From: Polaribacter sp. NJDZ03
GTDB lineage: Bacteria > Bacteroidota > Bacteroidia > Flavobacteriales > Flavobacteriaceae
Reading direction: 5' to 3'
NCBI RefSeq assembly: GCF_019263805.1
Contig: NZ_CP079195.1
Coordinates: 2,336,001-2,400,000, forward strand
Length of the DNA stretch: 64,000 nt
This document shows, one piece after another, positions 14,852-24,684 of the stretch; positions within the stretch are counted from its first letter, which is position 1; every line of letters begins with the position of its first letter. The notes under the pieces were generated by a model. The model made no database searches. It was given only the letters and a program-made list of their open reading frames with translations, and was not told the DNA's origin. A program made the translations under genes and the position numbers.

Positions 14852-17281
14852 ATGAAAAAAATCACATTTTTTTTATTCTTGTTTGCAGGTATATTTGCAA
14901 ACGCCCAGTCGCTTACTTTAAAAGGAAAAGTAGTAGACGAACACAATGAATCTTTGCCAGGAGCCACTATTTTGGTGAAAGAAAACAACAAAGGAACTTC
15001 TACCGATTTTGATGGAAAGTTTCAATTAAATCTACTAAAAGGAGACTACACCATTCAGGTTTCATTTATTGGTTACAACACCGTTTCTAAAGAAATTCAT
15101 TTAGACAAAAACAATGAAATTGAGTTTACTTTAGTTCCAAATGCCACGGTTTTAGAAGAAGTTTTGGTTTCTGCAGTTCGTGTAAATGCTGATGTGCCAG
15201 TAACATTTTCTAATCTTTCTAAAAAGGAAATCGCAACCCGTAATTTAGGTCAGGATATTCCTATTCTGCTTAATTATATGCCTTCTGTGGTTTCATCATC
15301 AGATGCTGGTGCAGGTGTTGGTTATACCTACATGAGTGTGCGTGGTTCTAACGGAGAAAGAATTAATGTTACCGTAAACGGAATACCGTATAATGATGCT
15401 GAAAGTCACGGTTCTTTTTGGGTGAATTTAGGAGATTTTGCTTCTTCTACAGAGAATTTACAATTGCAACGTGGTGTAGGAACCTCAACCAATGGTTCTG
15501 GTGCTTTTGGTGCGAGTTTAAATATTTTAACAGATGCTGTTGCCGAGGAAGCTGGTGGAGAAATATCCAACTCTTTTGGTTCTTACGGAACTAGAAAACA
15601 TACCGTAAAATTTACAACAGGTAAAATTAACGACCACATAGAAATTGCAGGTCGTTTGTCTAATATTTATTCTGATGGTTATGTAGATAGAGCAAGCTCT
15701 GATATAAAATCGTACTATTTACAAGGTAGTTATACCGATGAAAACACATTGATAAAAGCGGTTACTTTTGGTGGAAAAGAAGTTACGTACCAAGCTTGGG
15801 AAGGTTTAACGGCAGATCAACTTAAAGAAGATAGAAGACAGAATCCTTATACGTATGAGAATGAAGTGGATGATTATGACCAAAACCATTACCAATTACA
15901 TTGGAATGAAAAGTTAAACGAAAACTGGTCTACTAATTTAGCGTTGAACTATACAAAAGGTGCTGGATTTTTTGAGCAATACAAAGCAGATACAGAAGTA
16001 ATTAGTGATTTAGATGAAGACGGTACATTAGATTTTGATAATTATAATGGTATCTTAGAAGGAACAAAGATAAAAACTGTAGAAAATGAAGACGGTAGTA
16101 CTTCTTTAATACCGATTACAGATGCTATTGTAAGACGTTGGTTAGAAAACGATTTTTATGTAGTGAATTTTAACACCAATTACAAAACGGATAAACTGAA
16201 TCTAATTTCAGGAATTTCATATTCTAATTATACAGGAAACCACTTTGGTGAAGTAATTTGGGGAAAAGAGTTTACAGATACCGCAAGCATTAGAGATCAA
16301 TATTATTTTTCTGACGCTAAGAAAACAGATTTTTCAATCTTTGCAAAAGCAACTTTTGATATTAGTGAGAAATTATCTGGTTATGCAGATGTACAAGGAC
16401 GTTTTGTAACTTATGAAACCAAAGGAATTACTTCTAAAAGAGCTCCAATTGACGTTGATGCAAACTTTAATTTCTTTAATCCGAAGGTTGGTTTAACTTA
16501 TAAAATTAACGACGATAATAATTTATATACTTCTTTTGCAGTTGCAAATAGAGAGCCAAACAGAAATGATTTTGAAGCCGGAGTTACCACACACGAAACT
16601 TTAAATGATTTAGAATTTGGATGGAGATTTAAGTCGGAAAACTTTAAATTAAACTCCAATATTTATTATATGAATTATAAAAACCAGTTGGTATTAACTG
16701 GTGCTTTAGATGATGTTGGCGCGCCTGTAAGAGCGACTTCTGGAGACAGCTACCGTTTAGGTTTAGAAATAGATGCAGATATTAGGGTTTCAGATCAATT
16801 TTCTATAAAACCGAATGTTGCTTTTAGTTCTAATAAAAACAGAGACTTTTTTATTACGAGAGATGCAAACCCAATTCCGCAAGCATTAGGAAATACAGAT
16901 TTGTCTTTTTCTCCGGATATTATTGCAGGAAACATGTTTATTTTTAAACCAATAGACAATCTACAGTTCTCTTTCTTATCTAAATTTGTTGGCAAACAAT
17001 ACATGAGTAATTTTGGAAGTGCTATTTCTGATAACGATGTTTTAAACGATTATTTTACGTCTGATTTTAATATTGTGTATCAAATAACACCAAACAAAGT
17101 ATTTAAATCGATTGTATTTTCTGCTTTGGTAAATAATATTTTTAATACAGAATATGTAGACAGAGGTTATTATTACACGTATGATTATACTGATAATGGA
17201 AATACAGTTACTGGTGACGGAGCAGGTTATTACCCACAAGCTACTAGAAACTTCTTAGTTGGCGTTACCTTAAAGTTTTAA
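14852..17281 (+). CDS. TonB-dependent receptor under TPP control, probable thiamin outer membrane transporter
   Basis: An 809-residue receptor with a signal peptide (MKKITFFLFLFAGIFANAQ), a carboxypeptidase-regulatory-like domain (LKGKVVDEHNESLPGATILV, roughly 22-105), a plug (roughly 115-235, with YMSVRGSNGERINVTVNGI) and a 22-strand-type barrel ending LVGVTLKF with terminal Phe. The TPP riboswitch upstream is the evidence for its substrate: Bacteroidota are known to carry TPP-regulated receptors (called OMR1 in comparative work) that import thiamin. Many such receptors are followed by pnuT and a thiamin kinase gene; here it stands alone and is followed by a strong terminator at 17361. The PnuC plus NadR-like pair at 3.8-5.0 kb may be its inner-membrane partner. 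Confidence 0.88.
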   Translation: MKKITFFLFLFAGIFANAQSLTLKGKVVDEHNESLPGATILVKENNKGTSTDFDGKFQLNLLKGDYTIQVSFIGYNTVSKEIHLDKNNEIEFTLVPNATVLEEVLVSAVRVNADVPVTFSNLSKKEIATRNLGQDIPILLNYMPSVVSSSDAGAGVGYTYMSVRGSNGERINVTVNGIPYNDAESHGSFWVNLGDFASSTENLQLQRGVGTSTNGSGAFGASLNILTDAVAEEAGGEISNSFGSYGTRKHTVKFTTGKINDHIEIAGRLSNIYSDGYVDRASSDIKSYYLQGSYTDENTLIKAVTFGGKEVTYQAWEGLTADQLKEDRRQNPYTYENEVDDYDQNHYQLHWNEKLNENWSTNLALNYTKGAGFFEQYKADTEVISDLDEDGTLDFDNYNGILEGTKIKTVENEDGSTSLIPITDAIVRRWLENDFYVVNFNTNYKTDKLNLISGISYSNYTGNHFGEVIWGKEFTDTASIRDQYYFSDAKKTDFSIFAKATFDISEKLSGYADVQGRFVTYETKGITSKRAPIDVDANFNFFNPKVGLTYKINDDNNLYTSFAVANREPNRNDFEAGVTTHETLNDLEFGWRFKSENFKLNSNIYYMNYKNQLVLTGALDDVGAPVRATSGDSYRLGLEIDADIRVSDQFSIKPNVAFSSNKNRDFFITRDANPIPQALGNTDLSFSPDIIAGNMFIFKPIDNLQFSFLSKFVGKQYMSNFGSAISDNDVLNDYFTSDFNIVYQITPNKVFKSIVFSALVNNIFNTEYVDRGYYYTYDYTDNGNTVTGDGAGYYPQATRNFLVGVTLKF

Positions 17282-17360
17282 TCGCAGGGCGATAACCAAG
17301 GATTTATTCTCTTATCCTTATATCGAGGTTTTTGATTAAAACTGACTAAAAAAATAAACA

Positions 17361-17396
17361 AAACGAGCATTTTCTATTGAAAATCGCTCGTTTTTT
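17361..17396 (+). terminator. Intrinsic terminator after the TPP-controlled receptor
   Basis: AAACGAGCATTTTC pairs with GAAAAT-C-GCTCGTTT across a short loop, followed by a run of T. It lies 80 bases after the receptor stop. The remaining roughly 200 bases up to the next gene show no further structure or open frame that I can support. Confidence 0.8.
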
Positions 17397-17611
17397 CGTA
17401 TATTGTAGATTCATGAGAAATTCTTCTTTTTACATCGAAAATAATACGAGCATTTATTCTTTTGATTTTTGTCTTTTAAAAAATCATTCTGATAAATTCA
17501 TCACGACTGCTTTCTAGTTTTTCTACTTCTTAATTTTTTAAAGGAAATTATGTCCTTTGTCATCTACAATTTTATAAAAAAGTGTTTTTACACTTCTTTA
17601 AATCTATATAT

Positions 17612-17803
17612 ATGAAAATAATTAAAGTTCAAAGAAAAACTAAATATCAAAAATACTATTCGTCTGCTATGGGAACTCTAAATTCTAGAGTAACGTACAT
17701 TAAAAAGTATTTTTTAGGAATTCCTATTAAAACGATCCATCAATACAGAGAAACATATTATGGAGAAATGAAAACGTGTGATGATTGCAATCTATTTATT
17801 TAA
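17612..17803 (+). CDS. Small hypothetical protein upstream of a sigma factor gene
   Basis: A 63-residue basic protein beginning [18 protein letters not shown] and ending [17 protein letters not shown]. It has no transmembrane segment and no domain I recognise; the middle ([28 protein letters not shown]) is rich in Tyr and Lys, and the C-terminus holds a CDDC pair. I chose the ATG at 17612 over 17582, as the extra ten residues look non-coding and the shorter form starts after an A/T-rich leader. It ends 30 bases before the sigma factor start, so the two are probably co-transcribed. Codon use matches the neighbours. Function unknown; it could be a small regulator or simply a conserved neighbour. 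Confidence 0.5.
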   Translation: MKIIKVQRKTKYQKYYSSAMGTLNSRVTYIKKYFLGIPIKTIHQYRETYYGEMKTCDDCNLFI

Positions 17804-17832
17804 AATTAATCTACAAAAACCAGAAACAATAT

Positions 17833-18696
17833 ATGAGACAACTTAAAATTGTAAAACAAGTAACCAATCGTGACGCCAAATCTTTAGAGAAATATTTTCA
17901 AGAAATTAGTAAAATTGGGCTAATAACTGCTGATGAAGAAGTAGAACTAGCTTTAGAAATAAAAAAAGGAGATAATAGAGCGTTAGATAAACTTGTTACC
18001 GCAAATTTAAGGTTTGTTGTTTCTGTTGCAAAACAATATCAAGGACAAGGTTTAAAATTGTCTGATTTAATAAACGAAGGAAATTTAGGTCTTGTAAAAG
18101 CTGCAAAACGTTTTGACGAAACAAGAGGTTTTAAATTTATCTCTTATGCCGTTTGGTGGATTCGTCAATCTATTATGTCTGCTTTAGCAGAACAATCTCG
18201 TATTGTACGTTTGCCTTTAAACAAAATTGGTAGCATTAATAAAATACGAAAAATATATGCTCGTTTAGAACAAGGAGAGCAAAGAATGCCTACCAATAAA
18301 GAAATTGCAAAGCAGTTAGACATGACTGAAGATGAGGTAGAGCAATCTTTAAAAAATTCTGGTAGACATGTATCTATGGATGCACCTTTTAAAGAAGGAG
18401 AAGATTCTAACTTATACAACGTATTACAGTCTGACGAGTCTCCTAGACCCGACAAAAACTTAATGAAGCAATCTTTATCCATTGAAATAAACAGAGCCTT
18501 AGACACGCTTTCTAACAAGGAAGCAAAAGTGATAAAAATGTTTTACGGCATTAATCTTCCTAGTTCTTATAGCTTAACGGAAATTGGAGCAACGATTGAT
18601 TTATCTAGAGAGAGAGTCCGCCAAGTAAAACAAAAAGCAATTAGACGCTTACAACATCAATCTAAAACACATCTTTTAAAAACATATTTAGGGTAA
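17833..18696 (+). CDS. RpoD/SigA-type RNA polymerase sigma factor, divergent
   Basis: A 287-residue sigma-70 protein starting [21 protein letters not shown]. Region 1.2/2 contains [26 protein letters not shown] and the -10 recognition stretch [17 protein letters not shown]; region 3 has [15 protein letters not shown]; region 4 has the helix-turn-helix [25 protein letters not shown]. As in other Bacteroidota it lacks the long region 1.1 and non-conserved region. Several positions depart from the principal sigma I know from flavobacteria, notably [17 protein letters not shown] in region 4 and [12 protein letters not shown] in region 3, so I think it is a paralogue of the housekeeping factor, perhaps for stress or stationary growth. 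It follows the small basic protein gene and ends at a clear terminator. Confidence 0.85.
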   Translation: MRQLKIVKQVTNRDAKSLEKYFQEISKIGLITADEEVELALEIKKGDNRALDKLVTANLRFVVSVAKQYQGQGLKLSDLINEGNLGLVKAAKRFDETRGFKFISYAVWWIRQSIMSALAEQSRIVRLPLNKIGSINKIRKIYARLEQGEQRMPTNKEIAKQLDMTEDEVEQSLKNSGRHVSMDAPFKEGEDSNLYNVLQSDESPRPDKNLMKQSLSIEINRALDTLSNKEAKVIKMFYGINLPSSYSLTEIGATIDLSRERVRQVKQKAIRRLQHQSKTHLLKTYLG

Positions 18697-18731
18697 ACTT
18701 TTGTTTACTTATTGAAATTACTTTTTAAAAT

Positions 18732-18759
18732 CTCAAGCAGAAGCTTGAGGTTTTTTTTT
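18732..18759 (+). terminator. Intrinsic terminator after the sigma factor
   Basis: CTCAAGC (18732-18738) pairs with GCTTGAG (18743-18749) over a 4-base loop, followed by nine T. The rest of the 332-base gap up to the ClC gene is A/T-rich and shows no gene that I can support. Confidence 0.9.
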
Positions 18760-19028
18760 GGTTAAAGCCCACATTAAGATGTCCTTTATGTAAGTAATTA
18801 CTTTTAATTTCCAAATTCCTATTGTATTCTTTTCCCTTTATATTATCAATAAAAAAACAAAAGTAAATCAGTAAAAAAAGGGCTATAATTTCATTTTTTA
18901 GTAATTTTACTACAAACAAAATTTGAACTTAAAATATTTGTTCCAACGATTCTTACTTTTAAAATAATAAGGAATCTTTTACTTTTTAGGTGACATTTAC
19001 AATACTCGAATCAAAAAATAATTGATTT

Positions 19029-20366
19029 ATGATACCGTTTAATATATCTCATAATAAACATCTACGATCTACAGATGAGAATACAAAAAATTTCAAACTG
19101 TTATTTTATGCTTTATTAATTGGAATTCTTGTAGGCCTTTTTGCAGGTTTGTTTAGGCTTAGTCTAAGTTATATTGAAAGCTTTAGAGAAAGCTTATTTA
19201 AAAATGCAGTAACTGGTGATATAGTAAGCTGGGTATGGCCTATTTTATTTGCTATTACAGCAATTAGTATCGCATTATTTTTAGTTCGAAAATTTGCTCC
19301 AGAAGCATCAGGGAGTGGAGTGCAAGAAATCGAAGGTGCTTTAGACGGCGTGCGTCCAATGAGATGGAAAAGGGTAATTCCTATAAAATTTATAGCCTCC
19401 TTATTTTCTTTAGGAAGTGGGTTATTATTAGGTAGAGAAGGTCCAACAATTCAATTGGGAGCTAATATTGGTAAAATGATTAAAGATACTTTTGGTGAAA
19501 CCAGTCTTGAAAATAATCCTTTAATTTCTACCGGAGCTGCTGCAGGACTTGCAAGTGCTTTTAATGCTCCTTTTGCGGGTATCATTTTTGTAATAGAAGA
19601 AATGCATGGACATTTTAAGTTTAACTTTTATTCCGTAGCATCCATTATGATTGGTGCTGGTTCAGCAGATTTTATAGTACGTATTTTAGTAGAATCTAAA
19701 CCCACTATACAAATGATGGTGTTCCCTAGTCCTAATATTTATAGTTTATGGTTATTTATTATTCTAGGTTTAGTTTGCAGTATTATTGGTTTAATTTACA
19801 ACAAAGTACTAATTCTATCTTTAAATTTTTTCCAATTTTCTAATAAATTACCAATCCTTTATACAGGTATTTTTGTGGGATCTATTATTGCTATTATCGG
19901 TATTTTCTCTCCAGATATGATTGGAGGTGGATATGAAACCATCACAAAGGTGTTAGACAATTCGTTTACTTTATTATTTTTAGTTTTTTTATTTACGGTA
20001 AGACTACTCTTATCTTTTTTTAGTTACAGTTTAGGTGTGCCTGGAGGTATCTTCTTACCCATGTTAACACTAGGTGTAATATTAGGTGTGCTATTTGGTA
20101 TTAGCATGCAACAATTATTTCCTGATTTAATTTCTCATCCTGGAATTTTTGCCATTGCAGGAATGGCTGGTATTTTTTCGGCAACTGTTAGAGCACCCCT
20201 AACAGGCCTAGTATTAGCCATAGAAATGACATCTAACTATGAGTTAATATTACCTTTAATAATCACTACAGTTACTGCATCTGTATTTACAATGCTACTA
20301 GGAAACAAACCTATTTATACAACCTTGTTAAAACGTACTTTAGCAAATACAGTGGAACAACCTTAA
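19029..20366 (+). CDS. ClC family chloride channel / proton-chloride exchanger
   Basis: A 445-residue membrane protein with the three ion-path signatures: GSGVQEIEGALDG (GSGxP motif, with Gln in place of Pro), GREGPTIQLG containing the gating glutamate, and GVPGGIFLPMLTLG. An internal glutamate in FVIEEMHGHF corresponds to the proton glutamate of E. coli ClcA, and the inner-gate tyrosine is kept in NKPIYTTLLKRTLA, so exchange of two chlorides for one proton is more likely than passive flow. There is no C-terminal CBS domain. Length suits the short bacterial type. It is flanked by terminators or convergent genes and is apparently alone in its transcript; it may serve pH or osmotic balance. Confidence 0.92.
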   Translation: MIPFNISHNKHLRSTDENTKNFKLLFYALLIGILVGLFAGLFRLSLSYIESFRESLFKNAVTGDIVSWVWPILFAITAISIALFLVRKFAPEASGSGVQEIEGALDGVRPMRWKRVIPIKFIASLFSLGSGLLLGREGPTIQLGANIGKMIKDTFGETSLENNPLISTGAAAGLASAFNAPFAGIIFVIEEMHGHFKFNFYSVASIMIGAGSADFIVRILVESKPTIQMMVFPSPNIYSLWLFIILGLVCSIIGLIYNKVLILSLNFFQFSNKLPILYTGIFVGSIIAIIGIFSPDMIGGGYETITKVLDNSFTLLFLVFLFTVRLLLSFFSYSLGVPGGIFLPMLTLGVILGVLFGISMQQLFPDLISHPGIFAIAGMAGIFSATVRAPLTGLVLAIEMTSNYELILPLIITTVTASVFTMLLGNKPIYTTLLKRTLANTVEQP

Positions 20367-20455
20367 GAAATGAAAAGACATTTATAGAGAATTAAAACGA
20401 CATCATATTAGTAACAATATGATAAAATATCACAAAAAAAAATAACTTATAAATA

Positions 20456-22429
20456 CTATTCAGCTTCCAACAACAACACAATTTTATTAAAATCTGCAGC
20501 ACTATTAATTACAGTTCTGTACGCTTCATACATAGCAACTTCAATACTGTTTTCTTTATAATATTCGTTAGCAATTACTGTTAAGGTATTTCCTTCTAAT
20601 TGATAAGAAGATTTAAAAAAGAACAACTCTTTTCCGTCTTTCACATAGGAGTTGTTAATATTAATATCCTCTAAATTGGTTATTTTATAGCCCTCAGGAA
20701 TGTGAAGTGTTAAGGTTCTATTATAACCTCTGTGAAACTGTCCTTCTAATGGTAAAACCCTTTCTTTTTCTTGGTACATTTCTATTTGCTGTCCAATTAA
20801 ATCGCCTAACTTAAACAAATATTTTCTTCCTGCTTTTTCCACAAAACCTTCCGTAGTAAAATCTACTTTTATCTTTAAAGGCTTTATTCCGAACAATTCT
20901 GCATCGGCATTTATTAATTCTCTTTTTTCTACATCAAAATCATACGTCATGCTTTCTACAAAACTATCAACCAAGTCATTTCTAGCATCTTCACCCTGAA
21001 TTAAATGCATAAAAGGCTGAATATTCATGGCGTAATATCCGCTGAAAGCTCTGTCTAAATGAACGGTATTTTCGGTTAAATTATCCTTATTAAAATCGAT
21101 GGTTACCTTCATCACATCTAAAACCTCATCAACTTTTACAGGCTCTATATATGCAATTCTTCCGGTAACCGTTTTCTGATCTCCAACAACACCCTCCTTC
21201 AAAAATAGTCCGTAATTATCTGTTACATAAGGCAACGGAAAACCATATCTTGTTCCGGATGCATTTGGAGACAAATACTTTTTTGATGTAGGAAAATACA
21301 GTAAAAAGTCCGTTAAAAAATTTGTTGCTTCAAACTCTGGGTCGAATTTTATTTCATTTCTATCCGTTGTTATCACCAACTCATGTTCTATATTTAAGGT
21401 TCTTAAAACAGCAATATATAGTTTAATAACTCCGCTTTCATTGGCTACTTGCGTTTTTAAAATAAGGTCTAAATCTTGCAAGTCTTCATTAAAAGTATCC
21501 TGCGAAAACACGGTCGATTTTATATAAAAATCTAATTTTCTAATAATACTTTCTTGATCTGCATTTTTTGGCAACGCTAGTTCTTTTACAAAATCCTTTA
21601 ACAACTCCTTTGTTTTTTCGGAATATTCCGGATAATAAGAAGCATATACATTCTCTGCAATATTGCTATAAGAGATAATATCTTCGTCCATATTATCTAC
21701 ATTTTTATCCATTTTATAAACAATAAAACCTCTCGAAGCATTATAAGGAGCTTGGTATTCGTTTTCTAATTTTTCTACCTTAGAAACATGTAATTTATAA
21801 TGTATTTTATCTGTACTTAATGTATCTCTTTCTACATCTGGTAAATTATTATAGCTCTTAAATTTAAACAACAAATTACTTGGCGAGTACAAATCGAACG
21901 CTACTTGGTCTTTATAATACCCATCTTGAATGTAAATTTTATTTCCGGTATAACTTGGTGGTCTTTTTACCACATACATATACTCTATAAAACTACCTTT
22001 TGTAATGCCTTCTAAAGCAAAATATTTATAAGTATTACCAGTTTCTTCATCTTCAGCTGTAAGAATTTTAGATTTATCTAAGTTGATGATTTTTCCATCG
22101 GGAGTAATCACTCTTGCTTTATTCACTTGCATTTCTGCTTCGGATGAAAACGGCAAATATATTTTGTTATACTCCTCAATTGCATCATCAGAATTTAGCC
22201 ATAAAACTTTGTGTTCTAAATAGAATTCTACTAAATCTTCCTCTTGAAAATAAAATTCTGTCACTGTTTTTTCTTTAACAGCAATCATGTCTTCAGAAAT
22301 TTCTTTATCTACTTTATAACTCGGATTTACCTCCCAATCATAGCTTTCAAAAAAGGGTTTTTCTTGCGCTATCGCAATCTGAAAAGCAAATAATAAGGCA
22401 ATTAATAGGTGAATTTTATTCTTCATCAT
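20456..22429 (-). CDS. DUF3857 protein with degenerate transglutaminase-like domain
   Basis: About 657 residues from the ATG at 22429 (MMKNKIHLLIALLFAFQIAIAQ, a signal peptide; another ATG at 22447 adds six residues). The N-terminal half carries a DUF3857 domain, and the middle aligns with the transglutaminase region of its neighbour, but where active relatives have a GDCKD motif this protein reads VANESGVIKLYIAVL with no Cys, so it should lack peptidase or transglutaminase activity. The C-terminal third is a beta-rich DUF2569/DUF3858-like domain. It lies 115 bases after the paralogue at 22563-24488 on the same strand, so both are probably made together. It is exported to the periplasm or outer surface; the role is unknown. 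Confidence 0.8.
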   Translation of the reverse strand: MMKNKIHLLIALLFAFQIAIAQEKPFFESYDWEVNPSYKVDKEISEDMIAVKEKTVTEFYFQEEDLVEFYLEHKVLWLNSDDAIEEYNKIYLPFSSEAEMQVNKARVITPDGKIINLDKSKILTAEDEETGNTYKYFALEGITKGSFIEYMYVVKRPPSYTGNKIYIQDGYYKDQVAFDLYSPSNLLFKFKSYNNLPDVERDTLSTDKIHYKLHVSKVEKLENEYQAPYNASRGFIVYKMDKNVDNMDEDIISYSNIAENVYASYYPEYSEKTKELLKDFVKELALPKNADQESIIRKLDFYIKSTVFSQDTFNEDLQDLDLILKTQVANESGVIKLYIAVLRTLNIEHELVITTDRNEIKFDPEFEATNFLTDFLLYFPTSKKYLSPNASGTRYGFPLPYVTDNYGLFLKEGVVGDQKTVTGRIAYIEPVKVDEVLDVMKVTIDFNKDNLTENTVHLDRAFSGYYAMNIQPFMHLIQGEDARNDLVDSFVESMTYDFDVEKRELINADAELFGIKPLKIKVDFTTEGFVEKAGRKYLFKLGDLIGQQIEMYQEKERVLPLEGQFHRGYNRTLTLHIPEGYKITNLEDININNSYVKDGKELFFFKSSYQLEGNTLTVIANEYYKENSIEVAMYEAYRTVINSAADFNKIVLLLEAE

Positions 22430-22562
22430 TCGTTTATTTAAAATCATGTCTTATTTGTCTCCATCAATTTATTTCAGGGTCTTAAAATAAAAAATCGTTA
22501 TAGGAGATTCTGAAATAAATTCAGAATGACACCTCATGATTATTGGTCAATTCGTTTTGTTC

Positions 22563-24488
22563 TTATTCTTTTTTTAAAACTACAATTTCTTTATAATTTC
22601 TTTCAATTTTCTGAATCTCTTTATTTACTTCTTTTTGTTGTTCTGTTGATAAAACTAAGAAGTTTAACTCAATTTCATGATTGTAAATTACTTCATTTTC
22701 TTTTACTTGATAGGTAATTTTAGAAATTAATAAATCATTAGAAACTGTTATTGATTCTGGCACATAATCTACTTTATAACCTTCAGGAATTTCTAATATA
22801 GTAGTATACTTATAGTATTTTTGATATTCGTATTCAATGGCGTTTTCTCTATTTTTATCTGTTTTATAAAAAGAAATCTCTTTATTAAAATTTAGGTTGA
22901 TGTAAATTTCATCTCCTAAATTTTTGGCATAATTCTTAATTTCAAAATCGTAATCTACTATAAAATCATTGTCGTAATGATATTTATTGGTTTCTTTAAA
23001 ATTATTAATCTGAAAGGTATTATTCCCTTTTCCAAACACATTTTTATAGAATTTTTTCAACTTCGTTTCTGAGTCTCCAGTTTCTAACGTATGAAAAATA
23101 TCAATTTTTGGATACCCAGAAATAGTAGTTTTAGAGGATCCAATAACCTTGCCGTTTTCAATTTTAATATTAGTTACATCTATAATTGCATTTTCTTTAG
23201 CGGCGATAATTGGTACCTTTTTAATCTTAAAATCTTTTCCATAGCCCACCAATGCTTCTTTTCCTTGAATAAAAGAAGTTGGCATTCCGAATTTTATATA
23301 CCGACCAGTGGCATCTAAATAATAGGTTTTATCATTGTTTCCATAAGAAAGAATCATGTGATTGTCTACAACTGGCGTTGGAATTTCATTGTAAGTATAA
23401 GGAATGCTTCTGGTACCAATCCATGTTAAATTTCCTTTTATGCCTGCAATTGCTAACATGCTGTATAAAATGCTCGAATTGTCTTTACAATCGCCATATT
23501 TTTTTCTAAAAACGTCATTAGATTCTCTCGGAATAAATCCGCCTAAAGCATACTCAAAAGCTATGTATTTTATATTTTGTTGTGTCCAATAATAAATAGC
23601 CTTTACCTTTTCTAAATCGTTTTTTTTATCTGCCGTAATTTTAGATACCAAAGCCACCAGTTCTGTACTTGGAGCTTCTGTATTTACATTCTCTACCATA
23701 GAATAATACCAATTATACAAATCTGCAACTTCACCTAATAATTTCTTGTTTTCATTCTTAATTTTATAAGAAGTAATAATAGGAACGATGTGTGGTAAAA
23801 TGGTTTTATAACTTGGTGTATTAGACTCATATTCATATTTTGGTTGGTTATTTAACGTCCAAGTATAAATATTATTCTTTCCTTTTTTTTCTTTATGGAA
23901 TGTAATTTCAGCATCAGAAATATTAAATTCTTTAAACTCTAAAGAGATATCTTCATCAGCAATAATGGTTACTTTATTTTGTTCCACAGGAAAATAATCA
24001 CCAAAATAAAAGGGTGTTAAAAAACGAGGATTTTTAATTTCTTGGCTATATTTTAACCTAGATTTTGATCCTTTTTTTAAGTTAGAATATACAAAGTTTA
24101 ACAATTTAGAATCATCGTGAAAAGACTGATTCAATTCATCTGACTCTGTAAATTTATCTACTTTATTTTCTACATATTCATTATTTTCATAAGAAAAAGA
24201 AGCTGCTTCAATTTTCTTTAATTCAAAAAATGCAGAGAAATTTAACGTGTTTTTAGAATTATAGGTTGCGGCATCGTTTAAATACAAATCTTCTTCTATA
24301 AACTCTTGATGTATTTGCAAACTATCATCTATAATATATATTGTAATAATAGTTTCTTGCAGCAAACGCACTCTTGCATCTTCTGGATGCAACTTATAAT
24401 ACTTTAAAAATTCAGCAGAATACTGAGCATTTAAGCTGGTTACAATTAATAAAAAAAATGTAACAAAAACGGATTTATAAATACTCAA
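22563..24488 (-). CDS. DUF3857 domain transglutaminase-like protein, apparently active
   Basis: A 641-residue exported protein (signal MSIYKSVFVTFFLLIVTSLNAQ). An N-terminal DUF3857 domain precedes a transglutaminase-like core at roughly 275-390 with the full triad: Cys in KKYGDCKDNSSIL, His in VVDNHMILSYG and Asp in YYLDATGRYIKFG. Such proteins are widespread in Bacteroidota and may act as peptidases or cross-linkers on envelope proteins. It is the first gene of a pair with the inactive paralogue; 196 bases upstream lies the rhodanese gene, separated by a terminator at 24522. Its substrate is unknown. Confidence 0.85.
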   Translation of the reverse strand: MSIYKSVFVTFFLLIVTSLNAQYSAEFLKYYKLHPEDARVRLLQETIITIYIIDDSLQIHQEFIEEDLYLNDAATYNSKNTLNFSAFFELKKIEAASFSYENNEYVENKVDKFTESDELNQSFHDDSKLLNFVYSNLKKGSKSRLKYSQEIKNPRFLTPFYFGDYFPVEQNKVTIIADEDISLEFKEFNISDAEITFHKEKKGKNNIYTWTLNNQPKYEYESNTPSYKTILPHIVPIITSYKIKNENKKLLGEVADLYNWYYSMVENVNTEAPSTELVALVSKITADKKNDLEKVKAIYYWTQQNIKYIAFEYALGGFIPRESNDVFRKKYGDCKDNSSILYSMLAIAGIKGNLTWIGTRSIPYTYNEIPTPVVDNHMILSYGNNDKTYYLDATGRYIKFGMPTSFIQGKEALVGYGKDFKIKKVPIIAAKENAIIDVTNIKIENGKVIGSSKTTISGYPKIDIFHTLETGDSETKLKKFYKNVFGKGNNTFQINNFKETNKYHYDNDFIVDYDFEIKNYAKNLGDEIYINLNFNKEISFYKTDKNRENAIEYEYQKYYKYTTILEIPEGYKVDYVPESITVSNDLLISKITYQVKENEVIYNHEIELNFLVLSTEQQKEVNKEIQKIERNYKEIVVLKKE

Positions 24489-24521
24489 ACTTCTCTATTT
24501 TTTTATAAAACTAAAATACAA

Positions 24522-24569
24522 AAAAGAGAGAACAAAAACCCAATTTAAGGTTCTTGTTCTCTCTTTTTT
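24522..24569 (-). terminator. Intrinsic terminator after the rhodanese lipoprotein gene
   Basis: GAGAGAACAA on one arm and TTGTTCTCTC on the other flank a loop of about 15 bases, with A runs on the left and T runs on the right, so it can work in both directions. It isolates the sulfur genes from the DUF3857 pair. Confidence 0.8.
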
Positions 24570-24684
24570 ATGTGTTTTTTAACGTTAAAAATTAAATCTT
24601 CAAAAAGGACTACCTACAAAATATTTCGGTTTATCTAATACCCAATTTTTATCGCTTACCCTAGATATCCTAATATCGTCAAAT

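Noticed and set aside
18165..18518. 117-codon minus-strand frame inside the sigma factor gene
   Set aside because: It lies wholly within conserved sigma regions 2-3 and has no recognisable protein features.
18725..18919. 64-codon minus-strand frame downstream of the sigma factor
   Set aside because: It reads through the terminator hairpin at 18732-18759 and has no credible ribosome binding context; hydrophobic start only.
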